From Roseicyclus mahoneyensis (GTDB lineage Bacteria > Pseudomonadota > Alphaproteobacteria > Rhodobacterales > Rhodobacteraceae): 64,000 bases of DNA. The DNA is taken from assembly GCF_003148775.1 (NCBI RefSeq), contig NZ_QGGW01000002.1, positions 248,001 through 312,000 of the forward strand, given 5' to 3'. Below the pieces are notes generated by a model. That model saw only the letters and a list, made by a program, of their open reading frames with translations, did not search any database and was not told the origin of the DNA. Positions 28,148 through 38,592 of the stretch are shown in pieces. The position numbers and the translations under genes were made by a program. How positions within the stretch are numbered: the first letter of the stretch is position 1; each line of letters begins with the position of its first letter.

Positions 28148-28755
28148 TCAAACCTCCAGCCGCGCAGACGCAGATAGGAACATATGTCGAGCAATGGCAT
28201 CCCCAGCACACTGAACCAGTCTCCGTCGATGCGGGAAAACAGCCGGGCACCAAGAGCTTCCGCCTGATACGCGCCGACTGATGAGGCTACGCCAGGCCAG
28301 GCACTGTCCAGATAGGTCGAGATCTCCGCCGGGGTTAGGCTGTGCATGGTCATCCTTGCCACACCGACATGGCGCCAGACGGCTCTGTCGTCTTCATAGA
28401 GAACGGCAGCGGAAAAAAGTTGGTGGGTCTGCCCTGACAAACGTTCGAGCTGCGCCTGCGCATCGGCACGGTCAGTGGGTTTGGCAAGGACTTCGGATTT
28501 CAGGGCAAGGATTTGATCACACCCCAGCGTCAATCCGTCGCGCGCGGCCCTACGCGCCTTTGCCTCTGCCAATGCATCCGCCATGTCGCGCGCTCCCACG
28601 CCCTCGGCCTGCAAAGCGGCACGAATCGCGTCTTCGTCAAGACGGACCGGACGGACGACATGCCTGATCCCGACCTGTAACAAGAGTTGTCGCCGGATGT
28701 CAGACGCCGATGCGAGCGTCAGCGTGGCGATGGTTTGAGGAGAAAGCTTGTCCAT
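28144..28755 (-). CDS. maf: Maf family nucleotide pyrophosphatase
   Basis: Maf/YceF-type pyrophosphatases hydrolyse modified or non-canonical NTPs. The substrate strand LASASDIRRQLL near the start, the SGQTHQLFSAAV segment and the LGCDQILAL acidic site (Asp-Gln in place of the commoner Asp-Thr) are visible. I chose the ATG at 28755, giving 203 residues; the ATG at 28767 is equally possible. The reading frame further upstream runs into the origin-like region and was rejected. A DnaA-box-like 9-mer (28761-28769) overlaps the alternative start. Confidence 0.9.
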   Translation of the reverse strand: MDKLSPQTIATLTLASASDIRRQLLLQVGIRHVVRPVRLDEDAIRAALQAEGVGARDMADALAEAKARRAARDGLTLGCDQILALKSEVLAKPTDRADAQAQLERLSGQTHQLFSAAVLYEDDRAVWRHVGVARMTMHSLTPAEISTYLDSAWPGVASSVGAYQAEALGARLFSRIDGDWFSVLGMPLLDICSYLRLRGWRFE

Positions 28756-28760
28756 AGCTA

Positions 28761-28769
28761 TGTGCATAA
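28761..28769 (-). promoter_or_regulatory. DnaA box-like 9-mer at the maf start
   Basis: TTATGCACA on the minus strand matches TTWTNCACA exactly. It overlaps the alternative maf start codon at 28767. Confidence 0.55.
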
Positions 28770-28919
28770 CGGAGGGGCAGAGGCGGGGACAATGGTGTTG
28801 GTGGTTTCCGTGCGCGCTGCCTTGGGGAGCTTTGGCCAAGAAACCGATGCCGTCGCGGCAACTTGTCCACGGGGATGGGTTTTCCACCGCTTGCCGGCCC
28901 GAACATGCGATTTCGCGGC

Positions 28920-28928
28920 TTTTCCACA
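28920..28928 (+). promoter_or_regulatory. DnaA box-like 9-mer in the maf-rho gap
   Basis: TTTTCCACA matches TTWTNCACA exactly, beside an imperfect copy GTCTCCACA (28930-28938) and just before the AT-rich stretch starting at 28951. Confidence 0.55.
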
Positions 28929-29163
28929 TGTCTCCACAAGATTACTCATGGATGAAACAATTTCAAACTACTGTAATGTATACATTTATTAGGTGTACTT
29001 GCTCTGCTGTGAGAACCTTCTGAACCAATTATTCTTGTTGGCGCCTCTGGGGATGGATGGCGCTGGACCCACCATCACGCGCTTATCCAGTCCCCTAAAG
29101 ACAACTACACCCTTTCTATAAATCTTCTTTATTTTATGGGTGACGTGACTGACTTCGCCAAGC

Positions 29164-29192
29164 TTGACAGGGGCGGCGATGGCGCATATCGC
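29164..29192 (+). promoter_or_regulatory. Possible rho promoter
   Basis: TTGACA (29164-29169) and TATCGC (29187-29192) are spaced 17 nt, about 85 nt upstream of the rho ATG. The -35 is perfect and the -10 matches only TAT. It lies at the rho-proximal edge of the proposed origin. Confidence 0.35.
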
Positions 29193-29276
29193 TCATTTTG
29201 CCTCCGTCCGGGGGTGTTTTTCCTTTCTTGCTCAGAAACACGGGATGGCCTCGCGCCCCTGTGCCGGGACAGTTCC

Positions 29277-30548
<1,272 letters not shown>

Positions 30549-30560
30549 GGGACGCCGGCG

Positions 30561-31844
30561 ATGCAGACGATTTTCGCCCTGGCGACGGCCCGGGGGAAGT
30601 CGGGCGTCGCCGTCATCCGCATTTCGGGTCCTGATGCGCATCAGGTCGCAACGTGCCTTGCGGGCGATTTGCCGCGACCGGGTCAGTTTGCGCTTCGGAC
30701 CTTGCGGGACGCGTCAGAGCTGCTGCTCGACGAGGGGCTTGTTTTGCGTTTCGACGCACCGCGCAGCTTTACTGGGGAGGATACGGTTGAACTCCAGCTA
30801 CACGGAAGTATCGCTGTAATTCGCGCCGTTGAACGCGCCATAGCCGAGACTGGGCTGGCGCGTGTGGCAGAGCCTGGGGAGTTTACACGCCGCGCGCTGA
30901 TGAACGGCAATCTTGATCTTGCGCAGGTCGAAGGATTGTCGGATCTGATCGCCGCCGAAACCGAGGCACAGCGTCAGCAGGCTCAAGGTCTGTTTTCCGG
31001 CCGCATGCGAAAGTTTGCGGATCGCTGTCGGGCTGATTTGTTGCGCGCGGCGGCCTTGATCGAGGCGACCATCGATTTCGCCGACGAGGAAGTGCCGGTC
31101 GATGTTTCGCCCGAGGTCGGCGATTTGATCGGCAGCGTCTTGGGTGCGATTGATGAACAGATTTCCGGGTTCAGTGGGGCAGAACGGTTGCGGCATGGGT
31201 TCGAGGTTGCGATCATCGGCCAGCCCAATGTGGGCAAGTCTACCTTGCTCAATCGTATCGCAGGACGCGATATCGCGATCACATCCGAAATTGCCGGCAC
31301 GACCCGCGATGTGCTTGAGGTGCGTGTCGATCTCGACGGCTTGCCGGTAACTTTTCTGGACACGGCGGGGCTTCGGGATAGCGACGATGTCATTGAAAAG
31401 ATCGGCGTTGCCCGTGCCCGGGAACGGGCGGCGGCCGCAGATCTGCGCATCTTGCTGGAGGATGGCGTGGAGCCAACGCATGGTTTCGATCCCGGCGTAG
31501 CAATAGATTTTCGGTATGAGACCAAGAGCGACATCACAGGCCGTGGCATTTCCGCCTTCACAGGCGAGGGCATCGATCGTCTCCTTGCCGATGTGTCGGC
31601 GGCGCTGGCGGACCGTGTTTCCGATACGGCCATCGCGTCCCATGAGCGGCATAGGCAGGCAATTATGCGGGCGCGGGCTTCGCTGGCTGAAGCGGACCTT
31701 GTGTTTCACGCGGGCATCGAAGGTGCCGAGATCCTTGCCTTGCATCTGCGCGATGGGGCGCGCGCGCTTGACTCGCTGATCGGGCGCATGGATGTAGAGG
31801 CTGTGCTGGGTGAGATTTTTGCGCAATTCTGCATCGGAAAGTGA
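30561..31844 (+). CDS. mnmE: tRNA modification GTPase MnmE
   Basis: MnmE (427 residues) works with MnmG to install cmnm5U/nm5U at tRNA wobble uridines. It has an N-terminal formyl-THF-binding domain, a G domain with G1 GQPNVGKST and AGTTRD, a G4 of TKSD form, and the C-terminal motif CIGK that ends the protein as in other MnmE. AAGGGAC precedes the ATG, 12 nt after rho. mnmG begins just after its stop, with a parS site at the junction. Confidence 0.95.
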   Translation: MQTIFALATARGKSGVAVIRISGPDAHQVATCLAGDLPRPGQFALRTLRDASELLLDEGLVLRFDAPRSFTGEDTVELQLHGSIAVIRAVERAIAETGLARVAEPGEFTRRALMNGNLDLAQVEGLSDLIAAETEAQRQQAQGLFSGRMRKFADRCRADLLRAAALIEATIDFADEEVPVDVSPEVGDLIGSVLGAIDEQISGFSGAERLRHGFEVAIIGQPNVGKSTLLNRIAGRDIAITSEIAGTTRDVLEVRVDLDGLPVTFLDTAGLRDSDDVIEKIGVARARERAAAADLRILLEDGVEPTHGFDPGVAIDFRYETKSDITGRGISAFTGEGIDRLLADVSAALADRVSDTAIASHERHRQAIMRARASLAEADLVFHAGIEGAEILALHLRDGARALDSLIGRMDVEAVLGEIFAQFCIGK

Positions 31845-31848
31845 CGGA

Positions 31849-33723
31849 GTGTTTCACGTGAAACAGACGCCATTCGACGTCATCGTGATCGGCGGCGGCC
31901 ATGCCGGGGCCGAGGCAGCGCATGCCTCTGCGCGTGCCGGTGCGCGCACGACGCTAGTGACGATGCGGGCGGACACGATCGGCGTGATGTCGTGCAATCC
32001 GGCGATCGGGGGCCTTGGAAAAGGTCACCTTGTTCGCGAGATTGATGCCATGGGCGGCATTATGGGACTGGCCGCCGACCGGTCTGGCATCCAGTTCCGG
32101 TTGCTCAACCGGCGCAAAGGCCCGGCCGTGCGCGGACCGCGCACGCAGTCGGACCGTGCGCTTTACAAGGCCGCCATACAGGATTTGCTTGGGCAACAGC
32201 CAAACCTGACCATCCTTGTGGGGGAGGTTGCTGATCTGATCTTGCGGGACGGGCGGATCGAAGGCGTAGGTCTGAGTGACGGTTCCGAGCTTCGTGCTGG
32301 CGCCGTGGTGCTGACAACGGGCACGTTTCTACGCGGGGTGATCCACATCGGCGATCGCAAGCTGGAAGGGGGCCGGATGGGCGACCGTCCGTCGAATCGG
32401 CTGGCCCAACGCCTGCGCGACCTCGACTTGCCGCTGGGCCGCCTCAAGACCGGAACGCCGCCGCGGCTTAGGTCCAGCAGCATCGCCTGGGACAGCCTGG
32501 ACATGCAGGCGCCTGATGACGATCCGATGCTGTTTTCCTATCTGTCCAAGGCGCCCACGGCGCGACAGATAAGCTGCGGCATTACGCACACGAATGCCCG
32601 GACGCATGAGATTATTAGCGGAAACCTATCGCGCTCTGCCATGTACGGTGGCCATATCGAAGGGGTTGGCCCGCGCTATTGCCCCTCGATCGAGGACAAG
32701 GTCGTGCGCTTCGCTGACAAATCCTCCCATCAGATCTTTCTCGAGCCGGAAGGGCTGGACAGCGATGTCGTGTATCCCAACGGAATATCGACGTCGCTGC
32801 CGGAAGATGTGCAGGAGGCCTATGTTCGGTCCATCGTGGGCTTGGAGCAGGCGGAGATCCTCCAGCCGGGTTATGCCATCGAGTATGATTATGTCGATCC
32901 GCAGCGCCTGACCGCAGAACTGGAACTGCCCGATTTACCGGGCCTTTTCCTCGCGGGTCAGATCAATGGAACCACAGGCTACGAAGAAGCGGCGGCCCAA
33001 GGTTTGATGGCGGGTCTAAACGCGGCGCGGCGCGTTCTTGGCCACGCCCCTGTGATCTTGGGGCGCGCAGAGGCGTATATCGGCGTGCTGATCGACGACC
33101 TCGTAACGCGCGGCGTCACCGAGCCTTACCGCATGTTTACCTCCCGCGCCGAGTACCGGTTGTCGCTGCGCGCGGACAATGCCGATCAGCGCCTGACACC
33201 GAAGGCAGATACCTTGGGTGTGATCGCCGAAGATCGCCGCGTGCTTTTTTTCCAAAAGATGGAAGCCTTGGACCGCGGTCGCGTGTTGTTGTCGACGAAA
33301 AGATTTACGCCCCGTGACATCGCCGTTACCGGCATCGTCATCAACCAAGACGGCCAAAGGCGCAGCGGAATGGAGATATTGGCCTTCCCCGATGTCGGCG
33401 TAGAGCATGTTGATCAGTTGATCCCGGAGTTCGCCGCTTTACCCGACGAAGTGCGGACACAGCTTGCCATCGAGGCGACGTACAAGACCTATGTCGACCG
33501 GCAGCAACGTGATGCCGATGCCTTGCGGCGAGACGAAGATCTGATAATCCCCAGAACGCTAGCCTACGCGGAAATCGGGGGACTTTCCAACGAGTTGCGC
33601 GGAAAGCTGGATCGCATCCGCCCCGGAACGCTTGGCCAGGCAGGCCGCATCGATGGCATGACCCCGGCAGCCTTGGCTTTGATCCTGACGCGTATCCGCC
33701 ACGAAGACCGTCGTCGCGCATGA
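31849..33723 (+). CDS. mnmG: tRNA uridine 5-carboxymethylaminomethyl modification enzyme MnmG (GidA)
   Basis: MnmG (about 624 residues) is the FAD-dependent partner of MnmE. The Rossmann motif [19 protein letters not shown] is near the start. The GTG at 31849 follows GGAAAG and gives [15 protein letters not shown] as N-terminus; a second GTG at 31858 (GGAG 8 nt upstream) is equally credible and gives KQTPFD. ATG codons further upstream lie inside mnmE. The first codons are built from the perfect parS site (31850-31865). The stop overlaps the rsmG start (ATGA). Confidence 0.93.
   Translation: MFHVKQTPFDVIVIGGGHAGAEAAHASARAGARTTLVTMRADTIGVMSCNPAIGGLGKGHLVREIDAMGGIMGLAADRSGIQFRLLNRRKGPAVRGPRTQSDRALYKAAIQDLLGQQPNLTILVGEVADLILRDGRIEGVGLSDGSELRAGAVVLTTGTFLRGVIHIGDRKLEGGRMGDRPSNRLAQRLRDLDLPLGRLKTGTPPRLRSSSIAWDSLDMQAPDDDPMLFSYLSKAPTARQISCGITHTNARTHEIISGNLSRSAMYGGHIEGVGPRYCPSIEDKVVRFADKSSHQIFLEPEGLDSDVVYPNGISTSLPEDVQEAYVRSIVGLEQAEILQPGYAIEYDYVDPQRLTAELELPDLPGLFLAGQINGTTGYEEAAAQGLMAGLNAARRVLGHAPVILGRAEAYIGVLIDDLVTRGVTEPYRMFTSRAEYRLSLRADNADQRLTPKADTLGVIAEDRRVLFFQKMEALDRGRVLLSTKRFTPRDIAVTGIVINQDGQRRSGMEILAFPDVGVEHVDQLIPEFAALPDEVRTQLAIEATYKTYVDRQQRDADALRRDEDLIIPRTLAYAEIGGLSNELRGKLDRIRPGTLGQAGRIDGMTPAALALILTRIRHEDRRRA
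31850..31865. promoter_or_regulatory. parS centromere site 1 (mnmE-mnmG junction)
   Basis: TGTTTCACGTGAAACA is the perfect 16-bp parS consensus for ParB. It starts inside the mnmG GTG codon (31849) and is read as FHVKQ at the protein start. A second identical copy lies 1.9 kb away, and parAB follow in the same block. ParB binding here would cover the mnmG start region. Confidence 0.95.
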
Positions 33724-34346
33724 CGGAAGATGAGGCAAAAGCCATCCTTTCGGCCCGTGTTTCACGTGAAACATTCACCCGGTTGGAGCTCTATGCAGGT
33801 CTTTTGATAAAGTGGCAGAAAACCATCAATTTGGTCTCACCTGCAACCCTTCCTCAGCTTTGGGCACGTCACATGCTGGATTCGGCGCAGGTCATTGACC
33901 ATGCCCCGCAAGACGCGAAGACATGGCTGGACCTGGGCAGCGGCGGAGGCTTCCCCGGACTTGTTTGCGCTGCCATCGCCGCCGAATCCCATCCGGGACT
34001 AAAGATTGACCTTGTAGAAGCTGATCTGAGGAAGGCCGCTTTTCTCAGGGAAACCGCACGGCAGATGGGCCTTTCTGTCGGTGTTTTCAGCCGCAGGATC
34101 GAGGACTTGCCACCTCAATCGGCCGATGTCATTTCGGCACGCGCTCTTGCGCCGCTTGTCACCCTGTGTGGATATGCGCATCGTCATCTCTCGGACACTG
34201 GCGTCGCCTTGTTCCAAAAGGGCGCCCGCCATGCTGAGGAGCTTGAAACAGCCCGGCAAGGCTGGCAGATGGATGTTACCGTGATCCCCAGCGTAACCGA
34301 CGCCGAGGCCGTTCTTTTCCGGATCGAGGACCTGACCGATGTCTGA
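33720..34346 (+). CDS. rsmG: 16S rRNA (guanine527-N7)-methyltransferase RsmG (GidB)
   Basis: RsmG (208 residues) methylates G527 of 16S rRNA with SAM. The motif [14 protein letters not shown] and the later [13 protein letters not shown] identify it. The start overlaps the mnmG stop, and its end overlaps parA by 8 nt. Residues VSRET near position 14 are encoded by a perfect parS site. Loss of this enzyme is a known cause of low-level streptomycin resistance in other bacteria. Confidence 0.96.
   Translation: MTEDEAKAILSARVSRETFTRLELYAGLLIKWQKTINLVSPATLPQLWARHMLDSAQVIDHAPQDAKTWLDLGSGGGFPGLVCAAIAAESHPGLKIDLVEADLRKAAFLRETARQMGLSVGVFSRRIEDLPPQSADVISARALAPLVTLCGYAHRHLSDTGVALFQKGARHAEELETARQGWQMDVTVIPSVTDAEAVLFRIEDLTDV
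33758..33773. promoter_or_regulatory. parS centromere site 2, inside rsmG
   Basis: TGTTTCACGTGAAACA is a second perfect parS copy, within the rsmG coding region, where the central bases encode VSRET in a different frame from the FHVKQ in mnmG. Parallel parS copies in mnmG/rsmG near parAB are typical of the origin-proximal block. Confidence 0.95.
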
Positions 34347-35139
34347 CCTCAAGACACCGCGAATCATCGCTATCACCAACCAAAAGGGTGGGGTGGGCAA
34401 AACCACGACGGCGATCAATCTGGGTGCTGCGCTCGCGGAGTTGGGCGAAACGGTGCTGATTGTGGATATTGACCCGCAAGGCAACGCGTCCACGGGGCTT
34501 GGTGTCTCCGTGCGGGACCGAGATCAGACCACCTATGATCTGTTGCATGAGGATGCGCCGCTTGCGCGTGTGGTGCATAAGACTGGCGTTGAACGGCTGG
34601 ATGTCGCGCCGGCAACCACAGACCTCAGTTCCACCGATGTGGCCTTGGGCACGCAGGAAAACCGTGTTTTTCTGCTCAGGGATGCGCTGTCGACGGACAC
34701 CGCGCGGGGGTATGACTATATCTTGATCGATTGCCCGCCGTCATTGAGTCTCTTGACGGTCAACGCTCTGGTCGCCTGTCATGCGGTTCTGGTGCCATTG
34801 CAGGCAGAATTCTTTGCGCTCGAGGGTCTGTCGCAACTGATGTTGACGGTCCGAGATGTGCGTGAGACCGCCAATCCCGGTCTGAGAATCGAAGGGGTGG
34901 TGTTGACCATGTATGATCAGCGCAACAATTTGAGTCAGCAGGTTGAGGCCGATGCCCGCGCCACCTTGGGCGATCTGGTGTTACACACCCGAATCCCGCG
35001 CAATGTTCGATTGAGCGAGGCGCCATCTTACGCCCTTCCGGCGTTGATCTACGACCCGCTTTCAAAGGGCAGTCTGGCCTATATGGACCTCGCAAAGGAA
35101 ATTCTGGCCCGCCACGCCAAACGCAAGGAACCAGCCTGA
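34339..35139 (+). CDS. parA: Chromosome partition ATPase ParA
   Basis: ParA (266 residues) is a Walker-type ATPase that moves ParB-parS complexes to the cell poles. The deviant Walker A KGGVGKTTTA (about 17-26), the DIDPQGNAS motif and the DCPPSLSLLT segment are intact. It starts 8 nt inside rsmG, and parB starts within its stop (TGATG overlap). The order rsmG-parA-parB is the standard chromosomal partition locus. Confidence 0.96.
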   Translation: MSDLKTPRIIAITNQKGGVGKTTTAINLGAALAELGETVLIVDIDPQGNASTGLGVSVRDRDQTTYDLLHEDAPLARVVHKTGVERLDVAPATTDLSSTDVALGTQENRVFLLRDALSTDTARGYDYILIDCPPSLSLLTVNALVACHAVLVPLQAEFFALEGLSQLMLTVRDVRETANPGLRIEGVVLTMYDQRNNLSQQVEADARATLGDLVLHTRIPRNVRLSEAPSYALPALIYDPLSKGSLAYMDLAKEILARHAKRKEPA

Positions 35140-36059
35140 TGGTCAATCGACGTGAACGCACCGGATTGGGGCGCGGTTTGTCCGCACTGATGGCTGACAT
35201 CGAAACGCCATCAGGCGGCGGGGCAGAGACGACGGTGTCCGGTCGCGCCAGCCGTGAGGCGCGGCGCGTGCCGATCGATCAGGTCCGGCCGAATCCGGAT
35301 CAGCCGCGGCGCAGCTTTGCCGAGGGCGCGCTGCAGGAATTGGCCGCTTCGATCCGGGAAAAGGGTGTCATTCAACCGCTTATCGTGCGGCCGGATCCGG
35401 TCAACGCGGATGGCTTTCAGATCGTGGCCGGGGAACGCCGCTGGCGCGCTGCGCAACTGGCGCAATTGCATGATCTTCCGGTGATCGTGCGCGATTTTGA
35501 CGACACCGAGGTGCTCGAAGTCGCCATCATCGAGAACATTCAGCGCGCCGATCTGAACGCGCTGGAAGAAGCTTTGGGTTATCGTCAGTTGATCGACCGC
35601 TTTGGCCATACGCAGGAACATCTGGCGCGGGCGATGGGCAAAAGCCGCAGCCATATCGCGAACCTCATGCGTCTTTTGGCCTTGCCTGACGAGATTCAGG
35701 ACATGCTGCGGGATGGCCGGCTGAGCGCAGGCCACGCGCGTGCTTTGCTCACAGCCGAAAAGCCGGTCGACCTCGCGCGAAAGGCCGTCGCGAACGGCTG
35801 GTCGGTCCGCGATGTGGAAAAGCACGCGAAACCGGGCTCGGTGACCGGTAAATCTGAAAAGAACGGCGGATCAAGAAGCGCGAGCGCAGCGAAGGACGCC
35901 GATACGCTGGCACTCGAGGGGGATCTGAGCGCTAACCTTGGAATGCCCGTTAGCATTGAACATGATCCGATAACGGGGGAGGGGCGCGTTTCGATCCGGT
36001 ACAGAGACCTTGGCGCGCTGGATGATCTGATTCGCGTCTTGAGTAGGGTGCAGGGCTAG
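35139..36059 (+). CDS. parB: Chromosome partition protein ParB
   Basis: ParB (306 residues) binds parS, spreads along DNA as a CTP-dependent clamp and stimulates ParA. The conserved N-terminal GLGRGLSALM, the CTPase motif GERRWRAAQ, and the helix-turn-helix region ENIQRADLNALEEA to GKSRSHIANLMRLLALP are present. The C-terminal dimerisation segment ends in IRVLSRV. Its stop overlaps the end of the convergent hemW by 4 nt. Confidence 0.96.
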   Translation: MVNRRERTGLGRGLSALMADIETPSGGGAETTVSGRASREARRVPIDQVRPNPDQPRRSFAEGALQELAASIREKGVIQPLIVRPDPVNADGFQIVAGERRWRAAQLAQLHDLPVIVRDFDDTEVLEVAIIENIQRADLNALEEALGYRQLIDRFGHTQEHLARAMGKSRSHIANLMRLLALPDEIQDMLRDGRLSAGHARALLTAEKPVDLARKAVANGWSVRDVEKHAKPGSVTGKSEKNGGSRSASAAKDADTLALEGDLSANLGMPVSIEHDPITGEGRVSIRYRDLGALDDLIRVLSRVQG

Positions 36060-37219
36060 TCTGCCAAAAGTTCCCGCAAGACTGCATTCAATACACGACG
36101 CCCGTCGCGCGTTGTTCGAAGGCGATCGGAAGGTTGCTCGATCATGCCCAGAGTTTCGAGCCTGTTCAGCACGTCAGGGTCGAAATTTCGCCCGTTCAGC
36201 CGCCGGTAGCGCGCCGTATCAAGACCCTCGGACAGGCGCAGCGACATCATCGCGTATTCTTCCGCCTGTTCTCGGTGGCTGACCGGCTCGCGGAGCGTTT
36301 CGCCACTGCCTGTCTCTTCGACCCGTTTGAGCCAACCCAGCGGTGCCAGTTCCGTCTCCGTGGCGTGGCGTTGGCCGCTCAGGGTGATGCGCCCATGCGC
36401 GCCTGGCCCGATTCCGGCGTAATCACCACCGCGCCAATAAATGAGGTTGTGCCGCGACTGCGCCATGTCGGCGGCGTGGTTCGACACTTCATAAGCGGGT
36501 AGGCCTGCGGCTTCACACATGTCTTGCGTCAGGTCATACATCTCGGCAGCCATGTCATCCTCCACCAGTCCGGCAAGGCGGCCAATCGCGTGCCGGTCGC
36601 CAAAGGCGGTGCCAGGTTCGATCGTGAGTTGGTAGAGCGACAGGTGATCGGCCGCGAGTGCCAGCGCCTCGGTCAATTCGGCGCGCCATTCGGGTAAGGT
36701 CTGGAACTGGCGAGCATAGATCAAGTCAAAGCTGACCCGGGGAAAGGTGCTGCGCGCAAGATCATAGGCGCGCCGACCCTCGGCGGCGGAATGGAGTCTG
36801 CCCAGACGCTTCAGGTCCGTGTCGTTCAGCGCCTGCAACCCCATCGAGACCCGGTTCACGCCAGCATCGCGGAAGGCGCGAAATCGGGCAGCCTCAACCG
36901 AGGTCGGATTGGCCTCGAGCGTGATCTCGAGGTCATTGGCCACGGGCCAAGCCGCGCGCACAGCCGCCAGGATCGCATCCACGGTTTCCGGCGCCATCAG
37001 TGAGGGGGTGCCGCCGCCGAAATAGATGCTGGTGAGCCGCCGGCCGGGAAGCTCAGAGGAAACCCTTTGTATTTCAGACAGATAGCAAGAAAGCCACCGG
37101 GATTGGTCAATCTCGGCGGCGACATGGCTGTTGAAGTCGCAATAGGGGCATTTCGCCTGACAGAAGGGCCAGTGGACATACAGACCAAAGCCCCCGGCCT
37201 CCCAATCCTCAGCCACCAA
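36056..37219 (-). CDS. hemW: Radical SAM haem chaperone HemW-like protein
   Basis: This 387-residue protein has the radical SAM [4Fe-4S] motif CQAKCPYC (about 20-27) after the VHWPF stretch. It shows the coproporphyrinogen-III-oxidase-like family features, including FGGGTPSLM and the GIGPGAHGR segment. Members are often labelled HemN, but those lacking the HemN N-terminal extension are HemW haem chaperones; the short N-terminus here fits HemW. It overlaps rdgB by 11 nt in the same direction. Confidence 0.88.
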   Translation of the reverse strand: MVAEDWEAGGFGLYVHWPFCQAKCPYCDFNSHVAAEIDQSRWLSCYLSEIQRVSSELPGRRLTSIYFGGGTPSLMAPETVDAILAAVRAAWPVANDLEITLEANPTSVEAARFRAFRDAGVNRVSMGLQALNDTDLKRLGRLHSAAEGRRAYDLARSTFPRVSFDLIYARQFQTLPEWRAELTEALALAADHLSLYQLTIEPGTAFGDRHAIGRLAGLVEDDMAAEMYDLTQDMCEAAGLPAYEVSNHAADMAQSRHNLIYWRGGDYAGIGPGAHGRITLSGQRHATETELAPLGWLKRVEETGSGETLREPVSHREQAEEYAMMSLRLSEGLDTARYRRLNGRNFDPDVLNRLETLGMIEQPSDRLRTTRDGRRVLNAVLRELLAD

Positions 37220-37817
37220 GAACCTGCCGCAGCTTCTCCACTGCCTTGGCGCGGTGGCTGATCTTGTTCTTCTCCCAGCGATCCATCTCGCCGAAGGTCA
37301 CATCGTGCCCTGTGGGCTGAAAGATCGGGTCGTAGCCGTGCCCCTGATCGCCGCGCATCGGCCAGACGATCTGCCCATCCATCACGCCGGGGAAAACCTC
37401 GTCGTGGCCGTCCGGCCAGGCAAGAACGAGCGTGCAACAAAACCGCGCGGTGCGGGGGAAGGGGGCGCCTTTGGCCTCCAGCAGGTCATGGGTCTTGCGC
37501 ATGGCCATAACGAAGTCGCGGCCCTGCGGTGTTTCTGCCCAATCGGCGGTGTAGACACCGGGAGCACCATCCAAAGCGTCGATCTCGATCCCGCTGTCGT
37601 CGGACAGGGCAGGCAAGCCGGTCGTTTGCGCCGCGGCATGAGCCTTGATCCGGGCGTTTTCGACGAAGGTCGTGCCGGTCTCCTCGGGTTCCGGCAGTCC
37701 GTGATCTGCGGCCGAGGTCACGCGGATACCATAGGGCGCAAGCAGCGCCTCCATCTCTTCCATCTTGCCGCGATTGTGCGTCGCGATCAGAAGATGGTCA
37801 CCCGCGAAACGCCGCAT
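37209..37817 (-). CDS. rdgB: RdgB/HAM1 non-canonical purine NTP pyrophosphatase
   Basis: This 202-residue enzyme hydrolyses ITP, dITP and XTP to monophosphates and so keeps inosine out of nucleic acids. The N-terminal LIATHNRGKMEEM and the active-site segments TGLPALSDDSGIEIDAL and GYDPIFQPTGHD are characteristic. The ATG at 37817 was chosen because it shares a base with the rph stop (TGATG) and matches family starts; the frame upstream is inside rph. Confidence 0.95.
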   Translation of the reverse strand: MRRFAGDHLLIATHNRGKMEEMEALLAPYGIRVTSAADHGLPEPEETGTTFVENARIKAHAAAQTTGLPALSDDSGIEIDALDGAPGVYTADWAETPQGRDFVMAMRKTHDLLEAKGAPFPRTARFCCTLVLAWPDGHDEVFPGVMDGQIVWPMRGDQGHGYDPIFQPTGHDVTFGEMDRWEKNKISHRAKAVEKLRQVLGG

Positions 37818-38530
37818 CAGCTGACAGCCGCTTTTTGCGCCGCGACGAGCGCCGCGATACCATGTGCCGCCAAGACATACATCTCGTCGAACTGTGCGCG
37901 CGAGAAAGCCGAGCCTTCGGCGCTGGCCTGCACCTCGACCAGCGCACCTCCACCGGTCATGACAAAGTTCGAATCGGTGCCTGCCTCGCTGTCTTCGAGA
38001 TAATCGAGGTCGAGCACGGACTGTCCCGCATAGATGCCGCAAGACACCGCCGCGATATGGTCTGTGATCGGGTTGGTGGTGATATCGCCTGCCTTGATCA
38101 GCTTGTTGACCGCCAGTTGCAGCGCGACCCATCCGCCCGTGATCGAGGCGCAGCGCGTGCCGCCGTCGGCCTGGATGACGTCGCAGTCGATGGTGATCTG
38201 GCGTTCACCCAATGCGGACCGGTCGACACCGGCGCGCAGCGCCCGGCCGATCAGGCGCTGGATCTCTTGCGTCCGGCCAGATTGTTTGCCGCTGGCGGCC
38301 TCGCGGCGCATGCGGGTGTGTGTCGCGCGCGGCAGCATGCCGTATTCGGCTGTCACCCAGCCAAGGCCCGTGTTCTTGAGAAAGGGCGGCACCCGTTCCT
38401 CGAGCGAGGCTGTGCACAGCACATGCGTGCCGCCGCAGCGGATCAGGCACGACCCCTCGGCATGGCGCGTGACCCCGGTCTCGATGGAAATTTCGCGCAT
38501 TTCGTCTAGGTTTCGGCCGGAAGGACGCAT
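37817..38530 (-). CDS. rph: Ribonuclease PH
   Basis: RNase PH (237 residues) trims tRNA 3' ends phosphorolytically. It starts [17 protein letters not shown], followed by the segment [20 protein letters not shown], and has the substrate-binding [16 protein letters not shown] region (shown by its Arg residues) and the conserved VDLDYLEDS-like motif [13 protein letters not shown]. It is divergent from hrcA with a 62-nt gap, and rdgB follows directly. Confidence 0.96.
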   Translation of the reverse strand: MRPSGRNLDEMREISIETGVTRHAEGSCLIRCGGTHVLCTASLEERVPPFLKNTGLGWVTAEYGMLPRATHTRMRREAASGKQSGRTQEIQRLIGRALRAGVDRSALGERQITIDCDVIQADGGTRCASITGGWVALQLAVNKLIKAGDITTNPITDHIAAVSCGIYAGQSVLDLDYLEDSEAGTDSNFVMTGGGALVEVQASAEGSAFSRAQFDEMYVLAAHGIAALVAAQKAAVS

Positions 38531-38592
38531 AGATATCTCCCTGATCTACATTCCGCGGGATAGTCCGCGCGCCCCCCCGGACGCAAGCCCGA

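Larger units (their letters stand above)
28756..29276. other. oriC: Candidate chromosomal replication origin (oriC) between maf and rho
   Basis: This 521-nt gap has no gene and is flanked by genes transcribed away from it on both sides. DnaA-box-like 9-mers are TTATGCACA (minus, 28761-28769) and TTTTCCACA (28920-28928), both matching TTWTNCACA, plus imperfect copies at 28863, 28880, 28930 and 29083. Two AT-rich stretches (28951-28993, 11 GC of 43; 29113-29137, 3 GC of 25) could be unwinding elements. In Caulobacter the origin lies between the rho-mnmE-mnmG-rsmG-parAB and maf-aroE-coaE-dnaQ blocks. The function is inferred. Confidence 0.65.

Noticed and set aside
31702-31718. A third parS-like sequence (TGTTTCACGCGGGCAT)
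   Set aside because: Only the left half matches the consensus; the palindrome is broken, so ParB binding is unlikely.
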